Shown: piece by piece, positions 1 through 9,057 of the stretch
Numbering within the stretch: the first letter of the stretch is position 1
Layout of the letters: each line of letters starts with the position of its first letter
Assembly (NCBI GenBank): GCA_963597355.1
Contig: CAVBPR010000006.1
Span: 62,001-126,000, forward strand
Reading direction: 5' to 3'
Origin: UMGS1766 sp963597355
GTDB lineage: Bacteria; Bacillota; Clostridia; Oscillospirales; Oscillospiraceae
Length of the DNA: 64,000 bases
The notes under the pieces: model-generated
The model's database searches: none
What the model saw: the letters and a program-made list of their open reading frames with translations, nothing else
Told to the model about the DNA's origin: nothing
Translations under genes and position numbers: made by a program

Positions 1-493
1 AAATAAGGAAAACAGATTTTTTCACTCCGCCCAGCTCCGTCAGGTTTTCGCTGACCAACTCTACCTTCCAGCCTCGCTTTTGGGCGTACATTAAATACAT
101 GCGGCACAGAGATCCGGCAAAAAGCGCCGCCTCTTCCCCTCCTGCGCCGCCGCGCACCTCCACAATCGCATTTTTGTCGTCGTCCGGATCCGCCGGTTGA
201 AGCAACGCCGTCAGCTGCCGCTCCAGTTCTGCCTCCTGATGCATAAGATTTGGCAGCTCTTCCCGCGCCATGGATCGCACCTCTGCATCCGAATCAGAAA
301 GCAACGACTCTGTTTCCATTCTTTCTTTCTGCACACGGTACATGGCACGAATCTGATCTACCACCGGCTGCAGTTCTCTCTGCTCCCGGTTCAGGCGAGC
401 TACCAATTGCGGGTCTGCATAAGTTTCCGGTGCCGTCAACTGCGCCGTCAATTCCTCATACCGATGTTCTAATTGTTTTAATTGCTCTGTCAT
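1..493 (-). CDS. prfA: Peptide chain release factor 1 (RF1), N-terminal part, cut by window edge
   Basis: RF1 recognises UAA and UAG stop codons in the ribosomal A site and triggers peptide release in the cytoplasm. Only about the first 164 codons lie here; the GGQ catalytic loop and the codon-recognition domain are beyond base 1. Visible are the alpha-helical N-terminal domain (starting MTEQLKQLEHRYEEL) and the start of the core domain with VEVRGGAGGEEAALFAGSL, typical of the RF1/RF2 family. RF1 rather than RF2 is favoured by the uninterrupted frame and this core wording. The ATG overlaps the TGA of the upstream YdcF gene (ATGA), so it is translationally coupled at the end of the ddl-murF operon. 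Confidence 0.9.
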   Translation of the reverse strand, partial: MTEQLKQLEHRYEELTAQLTAPETYADPQLVARLNREQRELQPVVDQIRAMYRVQKERMETESLLSDSDAEVRSMAREELPNLMHQEAELERQLTALLQPADPDDDKNAIVEVRGGAGGEEAALFAGSLCRMYLMYAQKRGWKVELVSENLTELGGVKKSVFLI

Positions 494-1086
494 GAAACTC
501 TCCCGTCCAGCAAAAAGGATTTTACCAGAGCCAATGCCTCGCGACTGTAAGAATAAATTGCACTGGAAGCATCCGTCATCGATGCTCCCAGCGTATCTGC
601 CTGCAGTCCTATGCGATTACAGAGCATCCTCACTCTTGCCAAATGAAATGAACTGCTTACCACTATCACCGGCGTCCGCTCCAAATCATATCCCATCTGT
701 TCCATAAGGATTTTGGAGTTGTCCAGGTTTTCTACCGTTGTGGCAGAAGTTTCTTCTCTGTATATGCGCCAGCTGGCCACTCCTGCCGTCTCCAGATACT
801 CTGCCATAGCCTGTGCTTCGCTCATCGGCTCGTTGCTTCCCTGACCGCCGCTGACAATCACCAGCACATCCGGATGATCCTTCAGGTATTCCGCCGCTTT
901 ATCCAGCCGTCGCTGCAGTGCAGGAGACGGGCCGTCCGGCCTCACCTTTGCACCCAGCACAATCATCACCGGCGCATTCCGTCGGACTTCATCCCGACAT
1001 CCTGCCAGCACAATTCCCTCCAGCACCACAAATAACGCGGCAAACAGCACTGCAAGGTACAGAAATAAATGGATCCATTTTGCCAT
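490..1086 (-). CDS. YdcF/DUF218 family membrane-anchored protein
   Basis: A 198-residue protein with one N-terminal hydrophobic segment (about residues 5-25) followed by a DUF218 (YdcF/SanA/ElyC-like) domain. Family marks include VIVLGAKVRPDGPSPALQRR, VIVSGGQGSNEPMSEAQAM and VVSSSFHLARV near the C-terminus. Members are linked to envelope integrity and wall-precursor metabolism, but the reaction is not settled. A longer open frame runs upstream into the ABC-F gene; the ATG at 1086 is preferred because it lies one base after that gene's stop and has a GGAG-type ribosome site. It sits between the ABC-F gene and prfA in one operon. Confidence 0.8.
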   Translation of the reverse strand: MAKWIHLFLYLAVLFAALFVVLEGIVLAGCRDEVRRNAPVMIVLGAKVRPDGPSPALQRRLDKAAEYLKDHPDVLVIVSGGQGSNEPMSEAQAMAEYLETAGVASWRIYREETSATTVENLDNSKILMEQMGYDLERTPVIVVSSSFHLARVRMLCNRIGLQADTLGASMTDASSAIYSYSREALALVKSFLLDGRVS

Positions 1087-1087
1087 G

Positions 1088-2992
1088 TCATGCCTGCTCC
1101 AAAGCCTCGCTGAGCTCTTCCCATTGCCCGTAAAGCGTATCCAACTGCAGCTGTGCAGCTTCTTTTTGGGCCACCAACTCCTGCAGTTTTTGATAATCGC
1201 AGGCATTTTCCTGCATCTGATTATCCCAAATCTCCATCTGTTCTTCCGCTTTTGCAATTTCTCGTTCTACAGACCGCAGCTGCTTTTCCAGATTTTTTGT
1301 TCCGCCGCTGGTTTTGGGTTTTGTCTGCTTTTGTTTTTCCGTCTTCGTTGTTTTCGGTTTTATAACGCTTTTCAGTTCCTCGTCCCGCACCTGTTTTGCC
1401 CGCAGTGCTTCATAATCTCCGCGGAAATCTGTCATCGCTCCGTTTTCCAATGTCCAAATACGGGTGGCAAACAAACTGATAAAATAGCGGTCATGGCTGA
1501 CAAACAGGAGCGTTCCGTCAAACCGTTCCACTGCTTCCTCGATCCACTCTCTGCTGGATACGTCCAGATGGTTTGTCGGCTCGTCCAGAATCAGCAGGTT
1601 AATGCTGTCCATCATCAGCATACACAGTTTCAGTCTGGACAACTCACCGCCTGATAACGTAGAAACGCTTTTCAGCACATCCTCTCCGCGGAACCGAAAT
1701 GCCGCCAATTGATCTCGCGCTTCCTGAGCGGAACAATCCTTTTCATAAATCAGCGTGTCGATTAGGTTGCGCTCCGGGTGGTCAAATTTCACAATCTGAG
1801 GCAGATATCCAACCTTAACCGTCGGGCCAAAGCGAACCATGCCCTGATCCGGCTTTTCCTCTTTTAAAAGAAGCTTCAAAAAAGTCGATTTTCCAGTTCC
1901 GTTATCCCCCAGCAGGGCAATGTGCTCTCCCCCTGTAACCTCCAGCTCCAAGTGAGAAAACAATGTCCGCCCGCCAAATCCTTTTGTCAGGTCTTCTACG
2001 GAAAAAACCGTATCGCCCTTAAATTCGGCGGATTGAAAATTCATTGTCAGGTTGCGTTCCTGACGCGGTTTGTCCGTCGTGCGCATTTTTGCAATCCGTT
2101 TTTCCATAGAAAATGCCCGCTTATGAAGTTTATCATTTCCCATAAACGCCCACAGATGCATTTGATCGGCCGCCTTGGTAAGCTGGTCAATTTTGGCCTG
2201 CTCCTTTTCATACTGCCGCAATCGTTCCAGATATCTGCGCTCTTTTTCCACAACATAAAAGCTGTAGTTTCCCGAATAGAACTCTGCTTTTCCTTCGTTC
2301 AGGGCAATAATGCGATCTACGCATTGATCCAGAAAATAGCGGTCATGGGAAATCGTAAGCACCGTTCCCTTGAAATGCGACACATAGTCCTCCAGCCACT
2401 CCACCGCATGCAAATCCAGGTGGTTTGTCGGCTCGTCCAACAAAAGAATATCGGTATCTTCCAGAATCAACCGTCCCAGATTGATTCTGGTCTTTTCTCC
2501 GCCAGACAGATCAGAGAACAATCTCTGCCGCATTTCCTGCAAAATGCCAAGACCATTGCAAACCTTATTGACACGCACCTGAATATCATAGCCGCCGGCC
2601 TGTTCGAATCCGGAGGACAGGCGGTCATATCGACGAAGTAATTCTGCGTCATTTTCCCCGTCTGCCATGCGCTGCGTAACGGTTTCCAGTTCCCGTTCCA
2701 TGTCATGAATCCGTTGGAACGCCGTATCCAGCACATCCTCAACCGTATATTCCGGCGGGTAGACCGGAATTTGCGAAATCAGGCCAATGCGCTTGTTCGG
2801 GGCAATCATTACCTCGCCTTCGTCCGCAAAATATTCCCCGGTAAGGATTTTGAACAAGGTCGTCTTTCCACAGCCATTCTTTCCCAGGATCCCTACCCGT
2901 TCTCCCTCATTGATATGGAAGGTGACTCCGTTCAGCACATTTTCCCCAATCTGAAAGGATTTCACCAGGTCTGTAACAGAAATATCAATCAT
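1088..2992 (-). CDS. ABC-F family ATPase (YdiF/Uup-like), ribosome-associated
   Basis: A 634-residue soluble protein with two ABC ATPase domains in one chain and no membrane segments, the ABC-F architecture. Domain 1 has Walker A GKNGCGKTT, signature LSGGEKTR and Walker B ILLLDEPTNHLD; domain 2 has GDNGTGKST, LSGGELSR and LLILDEPTNHLD. Between them is the long charged linker seen in ribosome-binding ABC-F proteins, and the C-terminus (about 545-634) is Lys/Gln-rich and probably coiled coil. Family members bind the ribosomal E site and ease stalled translation; some give antibiotic protection. Nothing here marks it as a resistance factor. The start overlaps the end of murF by 8 bases. Confidence 0.9.
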   Translation of the reverse strand: MIDISVTDLVKSFQIGENVLNGVTFHINEGERVGILGKNGCGKTTLFKILTGEYFADEGEVMIAPNKRIGLISQIPVYPPEYTVEDVLDTAFQRIHDMERELETVTQRMADGENDAELLRRYDRLSSGFEQAGGYDIQVRVNKVCNGLGILQEMRQRLFSDLSGGEKTRINLGRLILEDTDILLLDEPTNHLDLHAVEWLEDYVSHFKGTVLTISHDRYFLDQCVDRIIALNEGKAEFYSGNYSFYVVEKERRYLERLRQYEKEQAKIDQLTKAADQMHLWAFMGNDKLHKRAFSMEKRIAKMRTTDKPRQERNLTMNFQSAEFKGDTVFSVEDLTKGFGGRTLFSHLELEVTGGEHIALLGDNGTGKSTFLKLLLKEEKPDQGMVRFGPTVKVGYLPQIVKFDHPERNLIDTLIYEKDCSAQEARDQLAAFRFRGEDVLKSVSTLSGGELSRLKLCMLMMDSINLLILDEPTNHLDVSSREWIEEAVERFDGTLLFVSHDRYFISLFATRIWTLENGAMTDFRGDYEALRAKQVRDEELKSVIKPKTTKTEKQKQTKPKTSGGTKNLEKQLRSVEREIAKAEEQMEIWDNQMQENACDYQKLQELVAQKEAAQLQLDTLYGQWEELSEALEQA

Positions 2993-4379
2993 TCTCGCGC
3001 TCCCCGGTCGATTCCACTAAAAAATCCACCAGATGTTCAAATTTCATGCCTCTGCTTGCCTTCACCAAAAATGTGGTGCCCGGGCGCAGCAGATTGGATA
3101 AAACAATCTGCGCCTCAGCCTGATTTGCACAGCAGTGACTTTCCTGCACGCCGGTTTCCTCAGCGCCCTGGGCAATATACTCCGCCAGCTTGCCTACCGT
3201 AACAACGCAATCAATACCGCTGCGGCCGAGGAATTGACCAACACTTTCGTGAAGTGCAGGGCCAAGTTCTCCCAGTTCCAGCATGTCGCCCAGCACCGCT
3301 ACACGATACTGCGCCGCCTGCTTTGATAAAATATCGACTGCGGCTCGCATGGATTGAGGATTTGCATTGTACGTATCATTCAAAATCGTAATATCATCTG
3401 CACGATGAAGAATGGCCATTCTCATTTTTGTCGGTTCAAACTCGAGAATTCCCCGCTGAATCTGCTGATCCGTCAATCCGTATAACCGTCCAATGGCCGC
3501 CGCCATAGTTGCAGGATAAACCATATGTGCTCCAAGGCTTGGAATTGCCTGCTCCCATGCTGTGGTAGGACTATGGAGTGTGCATTCCAAATGATCCTGC
3601 CAAAGCTCCTTCAGATCCGTCACATGCCAGTCGCAGCTGGTATCATTTCCGCACCAGATAATATCCTGCTCAATCTTTCCATCCAGAGAGCGCAAAAGCA
3701 CATCATCGCCGTTTAACACCGCTTTGCCTGCGGCCGTCATTCCGTGGAAAATCTCGCTCTTCGCCTGAAGCGTGTTTTCTCTGCTTCCAAGGTTCTCGAT
3801 ATGCGCATCTCCAATATTGGTGATCACAGCCACATCCGGTCGGGCAATCCGGGTCAGATAATCAATCTCGCCCAAATGGTTCATGCCCATTTCCAGCACA
3901 GCCACCTGATGTTTATGGTTCAGACGAAAAATTGTTTTCGGCAGTCCGATGTTGTTGTTATAATTTCCGTTTGTCTTCAGCACCTGATATTTCTCGCCCA
4001 GCACTGCGGCAATCATATCCTTCGTCGTTGTCTTGCCGACGCTTCCGGTAACCGCAATCACAGGAATGTCAAACAGATTGCGATAGTATGCAGCCAAATC
4101 TCCCAATGCCTGCATGGTATCCTCGACCAGAACATAGCCTTTTCCCTCTGCCATCGTCTCCGGTTCAGCCGAGGTAAGACAAGCCGCCGCCCCCTGCTCC
4201 AGTGCCGAGGCAATATAATGATGCCCGTCGAAGTTCTCGCCCGTCAAAGGAACAAACAGGCTGTTTTTTTCAATTTTCCGGCTGTCTGTGTCCACTGCGG
4301 CAACAACAATCTCCGGAGCACCGCCCAGGATACGGCCATGAACCGCCTGCGCCACCTGCGCTAATGTCAATGATTCCAT
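2985..4379 (-). CDS. murF: UDP-N-acetylmuramoyl-tripeptide--D-alanyl-D-alanine ligase
   Basis: MurF adds the D-Ala-D-Ala dipeptide to the UDP-MurNAc-tripeptide, the last cytoplasmic step in making the wall pentapeptide, using ATP. The 464-residue chain has the Mur-ligase order: N-terminal UDP-binding domain, central ATPase domain with VTGSVGKTTTKDMI, the TNGNYNNNIGLP stretch, the ENTLQAKSEIF region, and a C-terminal domain with LNDTYNANPQSM. The frame stays open upstream to 4424, but the ATG at 4379 (MESLTLAQVAQ) begins where MurF proteins normally start, behind an AAAGGAGA ribosome site. It overlaps the end of ddl by 13 bases, pairing the enzyme that makes D-Ala-D-Ala with the one that uses it. 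Confidence 0.95.
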   Translation of the reverse strand: MESLTLAQVAQAVHGRILGGAPEIVVAAVDTDSRKIEKNSLFVPLTGENFDGHHYIASALEQGAAACLTSAEPETMAEGKGYVLVEDTMQALGDLAAYYRNLFDIPVIAVTGSVGKTTTKDMIAAVLGEKYQVLKTNGNYNNNIGLPKTIFRLNHKHQVAVLEMGMNHLGEIDYLTRIARPDVAVITNIGDAHIENLGSRENTLQAKSEIFHGMTAAGKAVLNGDDVLLRSLDGKIEQDIIWCGNDTSCDWHVTDLKELWQDHLECTLHSPTTAWEQAIPSLGAHMVYPATMAAAIGRLYGLTDQQIQRGILEFEPTKMRMAILHRADDITILNDTYNANPQSMRAAVDILSKQAAQYRVAVLGDMLELGELGPALHESVGQFLGRSGIDCVVTVGKLAEYIAQGAEETGVQESHCCANQAEAQIVLSNLLRPGTTFLVKASRGMKFEHLVDFLVESTGEREND

Positions 4380-5428
4380 TCTGCTTTTCTCTCCTTTAGA
4401 GATGCGGATACAATCCGCTCGCAAAGTTCACCATAAGAAATGCCAACAGCCGCCGCCTCCTGCGGCACAAGGCTGGTCGGCGTCATGCCGGGCAGAGTAT
4501 TGATTTCAAGGAAGTAGGGTGTTCCGTCCTCCGTCACAATAAAATCCGCTCTGGCGTACACGCTCAGTCCAATCACCCGGAACACCTTTTGGGCCGCTTC
4601 TGCAACTGCATTTTCCCACTCAGCAGGAATTTGCGCCGGGCAAACCTCTTCTGCCGCACCAGGCTGATATTTGTTTTCATAATCATAGAATCCCTGTTTC
4701 GGAATGATCTCGATGGACGGCAAAGCCTTGCCTTCCAAAATGGCAATTTGAATCTCCCGGCCTTGGATGTACTGCTCAATCACGCATTTTCCGCCATAAT
4801 CCAACCCCAACTCCAACGCTTTGCTCAGTTCGTCTGCTGAATGGGCAATGGACACGCCAATGGAACTGCCGCTGGCAATCGGCTTCACCACGCAAGGCAC
4901 CTGCGTCCGTTCTACAATTTCCGGTATCTCTTTTTCTGTATATGTCACTGTTTCCCATTTGGGAGTAACGACCCCCTGGGGCGCTACCAACTGCTTGGTC
5001 AAATCCTTGTCCATCGCAATGGCACTGCTCAGATAATCCGATCCGGTATAGGCAATGCCATGCATTTCCAGCGCCGCCTGAAGCTGTCCGTCCTCACCAC
5101 AGCCTCCGTGCAACGCAAGGAACACTACATCCGCGCTCTGGCACAATTCGATGACCCCGGGGCCAATGATACCGCGGCTGGTATCCTTTCGGGAATTGCG
5201 CACTGCCTCTAAATCCGGAGTCTCCCGGGCAACCTTTTTCCACTGCGCCGGAATCGGCGCATCATAGCGGGATTCTAAAGTCCCCTCATAATCTTCCAGC
5301 CCGAAAAATAAATCAACCAGTGCCACCTGATGTCCCCGCTCCCGCAGGGCCTCTGTCACCATAGTACCGGAAGAGAGCGATACATTTCTTTCTCCGCTCA
5401 ATCCACCGGCTAAAACAACGATTTTCAA
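4367..5428 (-). CDS. ddl: D-alanine--D-alanine ligase
   Basis: Ddl joins two D-alanines using ATP, giving the dipeptide used by MurF and targeted by vancomycin once in the wall. The 353-residue sequence has the ATP-grasp order: GGLSGERNVSLSSG near the N-terminus, LHGGCGEDG, VVKPIASGSSIGVS, EQYIQGREIQIAIL, YDYENKY, and the metal-binding FLEINTLPGMTPTS. The start is TTG at 5428, about 10 bases after AGAGGAG. It is the first gene of the ddl-murF-ABC-F-YdcF-prfA operon. I see no features pointing to D-Ala-D-Lac (vancomycin-resistance) specificity, but specificity cannot be settled by eye. Confidence 0.95.
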   Translation of the reverse strand: MKIVVLAGGLSGERNVSLSSGTMVTEALRERGHQVALVDLFFGLEDYEGTLESRYDAPIPAQWKKVARETPDLEAVRNSRKDTSRGIIGPGVIELCQSADVVFLALHGGCGEDGQLQAALEMHGIAYTGSDYLSSAIAMDKDLTKQLVAPQGVVTPKWETVTYTEKEIPEIVERTQVPCVVKPIASGSSIGVSIAHSADELSKALELGLDYGGKCVIEQYIQGREIQIAILEGKALPSIEIIPKQGFYDYENKYQPGAAEEVCPAQIPAEWENAVAEAAQKVFRVIGLSVYARADFIVTEDGTPYFLEINTLPGMTPTSLVPQEAAAVGISYGELCERIVSASLKERKAEWNH

Positions 5429-5469
5429 AGGAATTCGTCTCCTCTCAAACAGTTCAATTTAACCACATG

Positions 5470-5498
5470 ATTATATCATTAAATATAACGTATCTCAA
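5470..5498 (-). promoter_or_regulatory. Sigma-A-type promoter of the ddl-murF operon
   Basis: On the minus strand, TTGAGA (-35, 5498-5493), a 17-base spacer and a perfect TATAAT (-10, 5475-5470) lie about 40 bases upstream of the ddl start codon. Confidence 0.75.
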
Positions 5499-5522
5499 CA
5501 ACAAAAGTATTACAACACAGAA

Positions 5523-5546
5523 AGGGCACCGCCTCTGCAGTGCCCT
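5523..5546 (-). terminator. Terminator-like hairpin after the glycan operon
   Basis: AGGGCAC and GTGCCCT form a 7-bp stem just after the DUF2304 gene stop; read on the minus strand it is followed by a short TTT run. The weak U tract makes termination probably partial. Confidence 0.5.
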
Positions 5547-5552
5547 CCCTTA

Positions 5553-5948
5553 TTACTCGTGATTTGTTTTTTCTTTGTCATCCTGCAACTCTGTCTGGCC
5601 CAGCTGCGCATCCTTTTCAATGCATTCCCGCACCGCAATCTCCTGCGTCAGAGTCTTAATTTTTGCCTCTAACTGAGAAAAACGAATGCTAATGCTGAAC
5701 AGTTTCAAAAGCAACACAAAAATGATGACCAGATAGATCAAATTGACCGGCGACATTACGCCCAAAAGGTCTGCCGCCCATGTAGCGATCTGGGGAATTA
5801 GCGCCAGCACAACTATAACAATAGAGAATAACAGCCAGAATATCATGTCATCAATCTGAACCTGTGACTTCCGCACACTGCGCAGCACATGGCAGAAAAG
5901 CCAGACCGATACAATAATCAACAGCACTCTTAATACAATGGAAATCAT
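5553..5948 (-). CDS. DUF2304 family membrane protein
   Basis: About 131 residues with three predicted membrane segments (near residues 3-20, 35-55 and 65-85) and a charged, probably coiled C-terminal tail (SQLEAKIKTLTQEI). It matches the DUF2304 family, small membrane proteins that commonly sit beside DPM1-like glycosyltransferases; they may help present lipid-linked sugars, but this is not established. The ATG at 5948 overlaps the TGA of the upstream glycosyltransferase (ATGA), favouring it over the longer frame that starts at 5996. It is the last gene of the glycan operon. Confidence 0.8.
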   Translation of the reverse strand: MISIVLRVLLIIVSVWLFCHVLRSVRKSQVQIDDMIFWLLFSIVIVVLALIPQIATWAADLLGVMSPVNLIYLVIIFVLLLKLFSISIRFSQLEAKIKTLTQEIAVRECIEKDAQLGQTELQDDKEKTNHE

Positions 5949-6640
5949 CCGGACACCCTCTTTCGAAACCGCTGAATCAACAGGATGGAAATGCACATAC
6001 GGGTCATGTACTCAATTGATCTCCGAAGGTTAAGATAGCTCGTTCCGGCAATGCGGTCATGCATCTCTACCTGAGTCTCCTGCACTTCCGCTCCATTGAG
6101 CATCAGATAGGAAATCGTATCCGGCTCCGGCCCGTAGTTCAGGCCATGGGCAAACTCTCGAATCATCTGGCGGTCAAACAGACGCATGCCCGAGGTCGGA
6201 TCATGGATCGTCTTTCCCGTCGTAATGCGAATGGATGTCTGAATAATATTGCTTCCTAACATGCGCAAGCTGTTTGGCTTTTTCTCCGTGACAAAGCGTG
6301 AGCCAATGACAATATCGCATCCGGTTTTCTGCATGCACTCTACCATGCTTTGAATATAAGCCGGATCATGCTGTCCGTCTCCGTCCAACTGAACCGCGTA
6401 ATCATAACCCAGCCGATCTGCCAGTTTCAATCCTGCTTGAAATCCACCGGCCAGGCCAAGGTTTGCGGGCAAGTCGAGGAGGTGGTATCCTCTGCGGCGG
6501 CATATTTCCGCTGTATGGTCACGGGAGCCATCATTTACAACCACATAGTCATACTGCGGATAGTTTTCAATCAGGTTGTCTACCACCCGTTCAATGTTTA
6601 ATTCCTCGTTGTATGCCGGAATAATAATCAGCAATCGCAT
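5945..6640 (-). CDS. GT2 glycosyltransferase, dolichol-phosphate-mannosyltransferase-like
   Basis: A 231-residue GT-A glycosyltransferase starting MRLLIIIPAYNEE. It has VVVNDGSRDHT (nucleotide binding), AVQLDGDGQHDP (DxD-type metal site) and IVIGSRFV, the set shared by DPM1/polyprenyl-phosphate sugar transferases. Such enzymes move a sugar from a nucleotide donor to a polyprenyl phosphate on the inner face of the membrane. There is no clear C-terminal transmembrane pair, and the adjacent DUF2304 membrane protein may supply the anchor (inference). The ATG at 6640 has a GAAAGGA ribosome site, so the longer open frame to 6748 is unlikely to be used. The sugar is unknown. Confidence 0.85.
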   Translation of the reverse strand: MRLLIIIPAYNEELNIERVVDNLIENYPQYDYVVVNDGSRDHTAEICRRRGYHLLDLPANLGLAGGFQAGLKLADRLGYDYAVQLDGDGQHDPAYIQSMVECMQKTGCDIVIGSRFVTEKKPNSLRMLGSNIIQTSIRITTGKTIHDPTSGMRLFDRQMIREFAHGLNYGPEPDTISYLMLNGAEVQETQVEMHDRIAGTSYLNLRRSIEYMTRMCISILLIQRFRKRVSG

Positions 6641-6656
6641 CTGACCGCATCCTTTC

Positions 6657-7451
6657 TCATGTGCTCTGGTTGCTGCCTTGGCTTTTCGCATAAATGCGAA
6701 CAAGTGCTTCAGCAATCGGTGCCGGCCAAAACTTTCGGAACATCGCACGGTCTTCCTCCGTACGTCCTTCTCCGTCTCCGATTACCTCCGTTGTGGTGGA
6801 TTCTGCATGGACACGATGTCCCATCAATGGCTCGTGCAAATAAACAAAGCTGCCCTTTTGACGGCTCAGCTGTTCCCACATCTGCCAATCAATATTGCTT
6901 TTAAATCCGGGAGTAAAGGGATTCTTTTTCAGTCGCTTCGTGACATAGGTCACCGACGGGCAACAAATCGCATTTCCCATAGATAATATACGCCGGCGCA
7001 TCCAACGGCTTTTCTGCGCCCAATCTTTCCGCAGCGGGAATAACAGTTTTTCCTTCACCTGCAGCAGCGAAGATGCGCTCGAAAAAACCTTTTCGCCGTT
7101 CCGCACCTCGAAATAGTCCGTAAATGCGATAATCGGACGATCCGCTTTTTTCAGGGCTTTTAAAACCTTTTCTGTATACTCCGGCGCATAAACATCGTCT
7201 TGATGGGCCAGCGTAACATAGGCGCTGTTCGCCTGGGCCAGAGCAAAATTCCAGTCCTGTGCTATCCCGTGATCCCCGGTATTTACCCGCACCTCCAGAG
7301 AATATTTCTCAGCCAAAGCTGAGATATGCGGATTGGGCGTTGCGGTAGAAATCAAAAGATTGCTTGGAACTGTCTGTGCCAGAAGCGACTGGATGCACTC
7401 CTCCAGGTAGGAGCTTTCTTTGTAGGCACAAATAACGAAGGTATGATCCAT
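6657..7451 (-). CDS. GT2 family glycosyltransferase
   Basis: About 264 residues. The N-terminus FVICAYKESSYLEECIQSLL is a GT-A fold start; LAHQDDVYAPEY contains the DxD-like metal motif; WEQLSRQKGSFVYLHEPLMG is the usual C-terminal acceptor region of GT2 enzymes. It probably adds a sugar to a cell-surface glycan; donor and acceptor are not deducible. Two nearby ATGs (7460 and 7451) are possible; 7451 is preferred because AAGGG and GGAG lie at normal distance before it. It starts 12 bases after the DUF2142 gene stop and belongs to the same minus-strand operon. Confidence 0.8.
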   Translation of the reverse strand: MDHTFVICAYKESSYLEECIQSLLAQTVPSNLLISTATPNPHISALAEKYSLEVRVNTGDHGIAQDWNFALAQANSAYVTLAHQDDVYAPEYTEKVLKALKKADRPIIAFTDYFEVRNGEKVFSSASSLLQVKEKLLFPLRKDWAQKSRWMRRRILSMGNAICCPSVTYVTKRLKKNPFTPGFKSNIDWQMWEQLSRQKGSFVYLHEPLMGHRVHAESTTTEVIGDGEGRTEEDRAMFRKFWPAPIAEALVRIYAKSQGSNQST

Positions 7452-7463
7452 AATCTCCATCCC

Positions 7464-9035
7464 TTACATCACATTGAGACATTTTAGGAAACAATATGCC
7501 AGTATAAAAACATTGAGTGTCCCTGCCAGAACCATTGTGTGCCGTTCCGCCGCATCGCCCACCTGAAACAGATCGTTGCGCAGCAGCAGAACAGTTGCCG
7601 GCAGCAAAGGCAGAAAATAGCGCCCCTGCACGCCCTCAATCACCACACTGCTGATTGGCGTCCAGCTGAGGAACATAGATGCCAGTATCAGCATCGCACT
7701 GCCCGCAACCATTAAGAATGTCCAGCATTTTGCGCCATAGGACAACTGCCCCGGTTCTGATGGCTTTTTCATACAGCCCACCAGGAACATTCCGGCAAAG
7801 GGCAAATACAGATATTGGGGCACGGACAACTGAAACCACCCCAGGCTGGATCCCAGCATCGTGTTCAGGTAATAATCCGTCTTTTGCATAATCGTATTGA
7901 AAAAGACGCCGATTGTATTCACCAGATGGCTCAGAGCCCACGACAGGGTATAGCCCTCTTCATCTGCCCACGCAATATAGGATCCGGTTGCACCATCCCC
8001 TACATAGCTTGACATTGTGCTCAGCTGCATGACAAGCAGTCCTAAAATACCGGCTAAAATCAAGGCGCATTTCAGCATCCAGGGTCGGCTGCACAATCCT
8101 TTGAACTTGTCATTTGGAATCAGCAGCACCAGGCAAACAAGGGGCGTGTAAACCATTTTGCTTGGAGCAAGGATCGCGCACAGCACAAAGCAATAGATCA
8201 TTTGCTTCCATGTAACCGCATCACTGTAGCACATGCGCAATATTTCTGCGAGCAGCAATGCGCTCACTCCAATTACCATGCCATCATAGGAATAAGACGC
8301 CGCCACATGGATTGTCATCGGAAACAGTGCAATCAGGCAAAACGCATTTTTTGCAACCGGTGTACGGCGCACAGCGACATACATTAAAAGCGCAAATTCT
8401 GCCATATTGAACAAACGGCCCAGATAGAAAACCGGAACTGCACCCAGATGGAACAGTCGACCCAAAGCAATACCAAAGGCGGACGCCACATAGCCCAGCG
8501 GTACGCTGGTTGCTACGCTTGCTCCATAAGGAACCAGTTCCGTATCCCGGGTGAAGGCAGAAAACGATTGTATCAGGCTAATGTACTTGGACTCGTCCAG
8601 TATTCCAGATGAAGCAAACTGTCCGTAAAAAACCGCATCAGCCTGCCGCATCAAAACCCCATCTGCACTCGCCTGGTTCCAATGAAACAGGAAGAAATTC
8701 GACATTCGATACGCAGAAATATAATGCGCCTGTTCATCCGGAACTGTAACCGGTGCAAACAGAACCATATACCCCACCATCAGAACCGAAATTGTCACAA
8801 GAAATAAGGTTCCTAATCGGACATTCTTATGAAACGCCAGCCAATAAAGCACAGCGACAAAACACAGCGCCAGGATCACCGCTGCGGTAAACAGGGGCAC
8901 GTATAACCGTTTCAATTCCAGCGGCTGACCGCTTGTTGCCAGTCGATAAGCCAAAAAGCAAAAAAACACAGCCGAAACCAGCAACAGCACTCCAAGTCTT
9001 ACCCAATGCTTGTTTCGTTCCATCAAAGAGTTCAA
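7464..9035 (-). CDS. DUF2142 family polytopic membrane protein
   Basis: About 523 residues with some 11-13 hydrophobic segments. The motif APVTVPDEQAHYISAYRM is the hallmark of DUF2142 proteins, which share the general GT-C glycosyltransferase design and occur in polysaccharide and teichoic-acid loci; the charged PDEQAH is a plausible catalytic or substrate loop outside the membrane. The start is uncertain: a TTG at 9035 has AGAAAGGA eight bases upstream, while the in-frame ATG at 9023 has little ribosome site. It lies between the CapD-type gene and the glycosyltransferases, so a role in sugar transfer to a surface polymer is likely but inferred. Confidence 0.8.
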   Translation of the reverse strand: MNSLMERNKHWVRLGVLLLVSAVFFCFLAYRLATSGQPLELKRLYVPLFTAAVILALCFVAVLYWLAFHKNVRLGTLFLVTISVLMVGYMVLFAPVTVPDEQAHYISAYRMSNFFLFHWNQASADGVLMRQADAVFYGQFASSGILDESKYISLIQSFSAFTRDTELVPYGASVATSVPLGYVASAFGIALGRLFHLGAVPVFYLGRLFNMAEFALLMYVAVRRTPVAKNAFCLIALFPMTIHVAASYSYDGMVIGVSALLLAEILRMCYSDAVTWKQMIYCFVLCAILAPSKMVYTPLVCLVLLIPNDKFKGLCSRPWMLKCALILAGILGLLVMQLSTMSSYVGDGATGSYIAWADEEGYTLSWALSHLVNTIGVFFNTIMQKTDYYLNTMLGSSLGWFQLSVPQYLYLPFAGMFLVGCMKKPSEPGQLSYGAKCWTFLMVAGSAMLILASMFLSWTPISSVVIEGVQGRYFLPLLPATVLLLRNDLFQVGDAAERHTMVLAGTLNVFILAYCFLKCLNVM

Positions 9036-9057
9036 AGCTTTGTTTCCTTTCTGTTGT